A DNA stretch of 64,000 nucleotides from Aeromonas allosaccharophila (GTDB lineage Bacteria; Pseudomonadota; Gammaproteobacteria; Enterobacterales; Aeromonadaceae). Shown here one piece after another: positions 62,386-64,000 of the stretch (its first letter is position 1; every line of letters starts with the position of its first letter). The stretch spans positions 1-64,000 of the forward strand of contig NZ_CDBR01000025.1 of NCBI RefSeq assembly GCF_000819685.1. The letters are read 5' to 3'. Both the position numbers and the translations under genes were made by a program. Under the pieces are notes generated by a model. That model was not told the DNA's origin. It saw only the letters and a program-made list of their open reading frames with translations, and did no database searches.

Positions 62386-64000
62386 ATGTCTGAGCACCCC
62401 AGGTCCGAGCAGATCACCATCGGACTCGATTTCGGCAGCGATTCGGTCAGGGCACTCGCCGTGCGCTGCCACGACGGCACCGAGCTGGCAACCCAAGTCG
62501 TCTATTACCCGCGCTGGCAGGCTGGTCATTACTGTCAGTCGGTCACCAACCAGTTTCGCCACCACCCCCTCGACTATCTGGAATCCATGGAGCAAGCGGT
62601 GGTGGCGGTGGTGAGCCAGCTCACCCCGAGTCAGCGCGCCGCCGTGCGCGGCATCGGGGTGGACAGCACCGGCTCCACACCGGCCCCCATCGACGAGGAG
62701 GGCCGTGTGCTGGCCCTGCGCCCGGAGTTTGCCGACAACCCCAACGCCATGTTCGTGCTGTGGAAGGATCACACCGCCATCGAGGAGGCCGAGGCCATCA
62801 CGGCGCTGTGTCACGGCGGCCGGTTCCCCGACTACAGCCGCTACATCGGCGGGGTCTACTCCTCCGAGTGGTTCTGGGCCAAGATACTGCACGTCTCCCG
62901 CAGTGACGCGGCCGTGCGCGCCGCCGCCTGCAACTGGATCGAGCTGTGCGACTGGGTTCCCGCCATCCTGAGCGGTACCCAGGTCCCGGCCGACATCCGG
63001 CGCGGGCGCTGCTCCGCCGGCCACAAGTCCCTCTGGCACCCGAGCTGGGGCGGCCTGCCCCCCGCCGAGTTTCTCAACGCGCTGGACCCGCTGTTGACCG
63101 AGGATCTCGACTACCCGCTCTTTACCAACAGCTGGACCGCCGATCTGCCGGTCGGCACCCTGACCCCGGAATGGGCGGAGCGACTGCACCTATCCTGCGA
63201 GGTGGTGATAGCCGGCGGCGCCTTTGACTGCCACATGGGGGCGGTGGGAGCCGGGGCCGGCAACAATGCGCTGGTGAAGGTGATAGGCACCTCCACCTGC
63301 GACATCCTGATCGCCGACGAAGCCACCATAGGTGATCGCGCCATTGCCGGGATCTGCGGCCAGGTGGACGGCAGCGTGGTGCCGGGCATGGTGGGGCTGG
63401 AGGCGGGACAATCGGCGTTCGGCGACATCTACGCCTGGTATCAGCGCCAGCTCGGCTGGCCGCTGGAGAGCCTCGCCGCCCAGTACCCCGAGCTGCGCAC
63501 CGCCATCGAGGCCCACAAGCGGGAACTGTTGCCAAGCCTCGCCGCCGCCTGGGAGCAGCAGCGCGATCTGGCCCACCTGCCGGTGGTACTCGACTGGTTC
63601 AACGGTCGCCGCACCCCTTACGCCAACCAGCGCCTGCAGGGCACCCTCACGGGCATCAACCTCGGTACCGATGCGCCCGATCTCTTTGGCGCCCTGGTGG
63701 CCTCCACCGCCTTCGGGGCCCGCAGCATCATGGAGTGCATGACCAGTCAGCAGGTGCCGGTGGAGCAGGTGATCGCCCTTGGCGGCATCGCCCGCAAGTC
63801 AGCCACCGTGATGCAGACCTGCGCCGACGTGATGAACAGGCCCATCCAGGTGGTGGCCTCGGATCAGTGCTGCGCTCTGGGGGCGGCCATCTTTGCCGCC
63901 GTGGCGGCCGGTATCCACGCCGATGTGGCCAAGGCCCAGCACCACATGGCGAGCGCCGTGGAGCGCACCCACCAGCCTGACCCCGAGCGGGTCGCCGAAT
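62386..64000 (+). CDS. araB: Ribulokinase AraB (3' end outside the window)
   Basis: AraB phosphorylates L-ribulose. The 538 codons present have the FGGY-kinase start [38 protein letters not shown], the Cys/Gly-rich [18 protein letters not shown] and the ATP-binding region [20 protein letters not shown]. It is open to the last base. E. coli AraB is 566 residues, so only about 30 are missing. AGGAG lies 8 bases before the ATG. araD and araA probably follow outside the window. Confidence 0.95.
   Translation, partial: MSEHPRSEQITIGLDFGSDSVRALAVRCHDGTELATQVVYYPRWQAGHYCQSVTNQFRHHPLDYLESMEQAVVAVVSQLTPSQRAAVRGIGVDSTGSTPAPIDEEGRVLALRPEFADNPNAMFVLWKDHTAIEEAEAITALCHGGRFPDYSRYIGGVYSSEWFWAKILHVSRSDAAVRAAACNWIELCDWVPAILSGTQVPADIRRGRCSAGHKSLWHPSWGGLPPAEFLNALDPLLTEDLDYPLFTNSWTADLPVGTLTPEWAERLHLSCEVVIAGGAFDCHMGAVGAGAGNNALVKVIGTSTCDILIADEATIGDRAIAGICGQVDGSVVPGMVGLEAGQSAFGDIYAWYQRQLGWPLESLAAQYPELRTAIEAHKRELLPSLAAAWEQQRDLAHLPVVLDWFNGRRTPYANQRLQGTLTGINLGTDAPDLFGALVASTAFGARSIMECMTSQQVPVEQVIALGGIARKSATVMQTCADVMNRPIQVVASDQCCALGAAIFAAVAAGIHADVAKAQHHMASAVERTHQPDPERVAE

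Overview
The window reads as chromosomal DNA of an Aeromonas species (Gammaproteobacteria). It is GC-rich with uniform coding character. The clearest marker is a divergent luxR/luxI pair (ahyR/ahyI type) followed by an argP/iciA-type LysR gene, the arrangement described for Aeromonas hydrophila and A. salmonicida. No prophage, insertion sequence or CRISPR array was seen, so this is mostly core genome with small structured intergenic regions.

Layout. 0.3-7.1 kb: qmcA-nfeD, a dCache-like chemoreceptor, nadA, then gapA and yeaD. 7.5-14.1 kb: glycogen/maltodextrin enzymes malQ-glgB-glgX. 14.1-22.9 kb: msrB, a chromate transporter, a Nudix hydrolase, two small envelope proteins, an Lrp/AsnC regulator, a cysteine-containing HTH regulator divergent from an MFS exporter, a Cof-type phosphatase, a DUF2799 lipoprotein and a 2-oxoglutarate oxygenase. 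23.0-26.9 kb: two tandem paralogous sodium-dependent (NSS) amino acid transporters around a periplasmic binding-like protein. The second has what looks like a complete transcription attenuator in its leader. 27.2-27.8 kb: six tRNA genes, (Lys-Val)x3. 27.9-33.6 kb: the Tol-Pal operon (ybgC-tolQRAB-pal-cpoB). 33.7-36.8 kb: cydABX-ybgE, with two perfect FNR boxes upstream. 37.4-39.4 kb: a strong rRNA-like promoter driving a 25-codon ORF, then ruvAB without ruvC.

39.6-44.5 kb: a second chemoreceptor, a CpdB nucleotidase with a lipoprotein signal, and an ArgO/LysE exporter. 44.7-47.3 kb: ahyR, ahyI, argP. 47.4-53.1 kb: rnb, a GAF-GGDEF cyclase coupled to an EAL-like/HDOD protein, and a YqaB-like phosphatase. 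53.2-57.2 kb: a divergent Hfq-like protein, then pqiABC lipid transport. 57.4-64.0 kb: the arabinose regulon (araC, araH, araG, araF, and araB running off the right edge) with CRP and AraC sites between araF and araB.

Most worth following up: (1) the 17-codon leader peptide, terminator and competing antiterminator before the second NSS transporter; (2) the Hfq paralogue lacking the conserved Sm2 histidine; (3) decayed tandem copies of the cpoB start and signal-peptide region between pal and cpoB; (4) the promoter/small ORF/terminator unit next to cydA; (5) a possible small RNA next to the Lrp-type gene; (6) a heptamer repeat that forms the ribosome-binding region of chrA.
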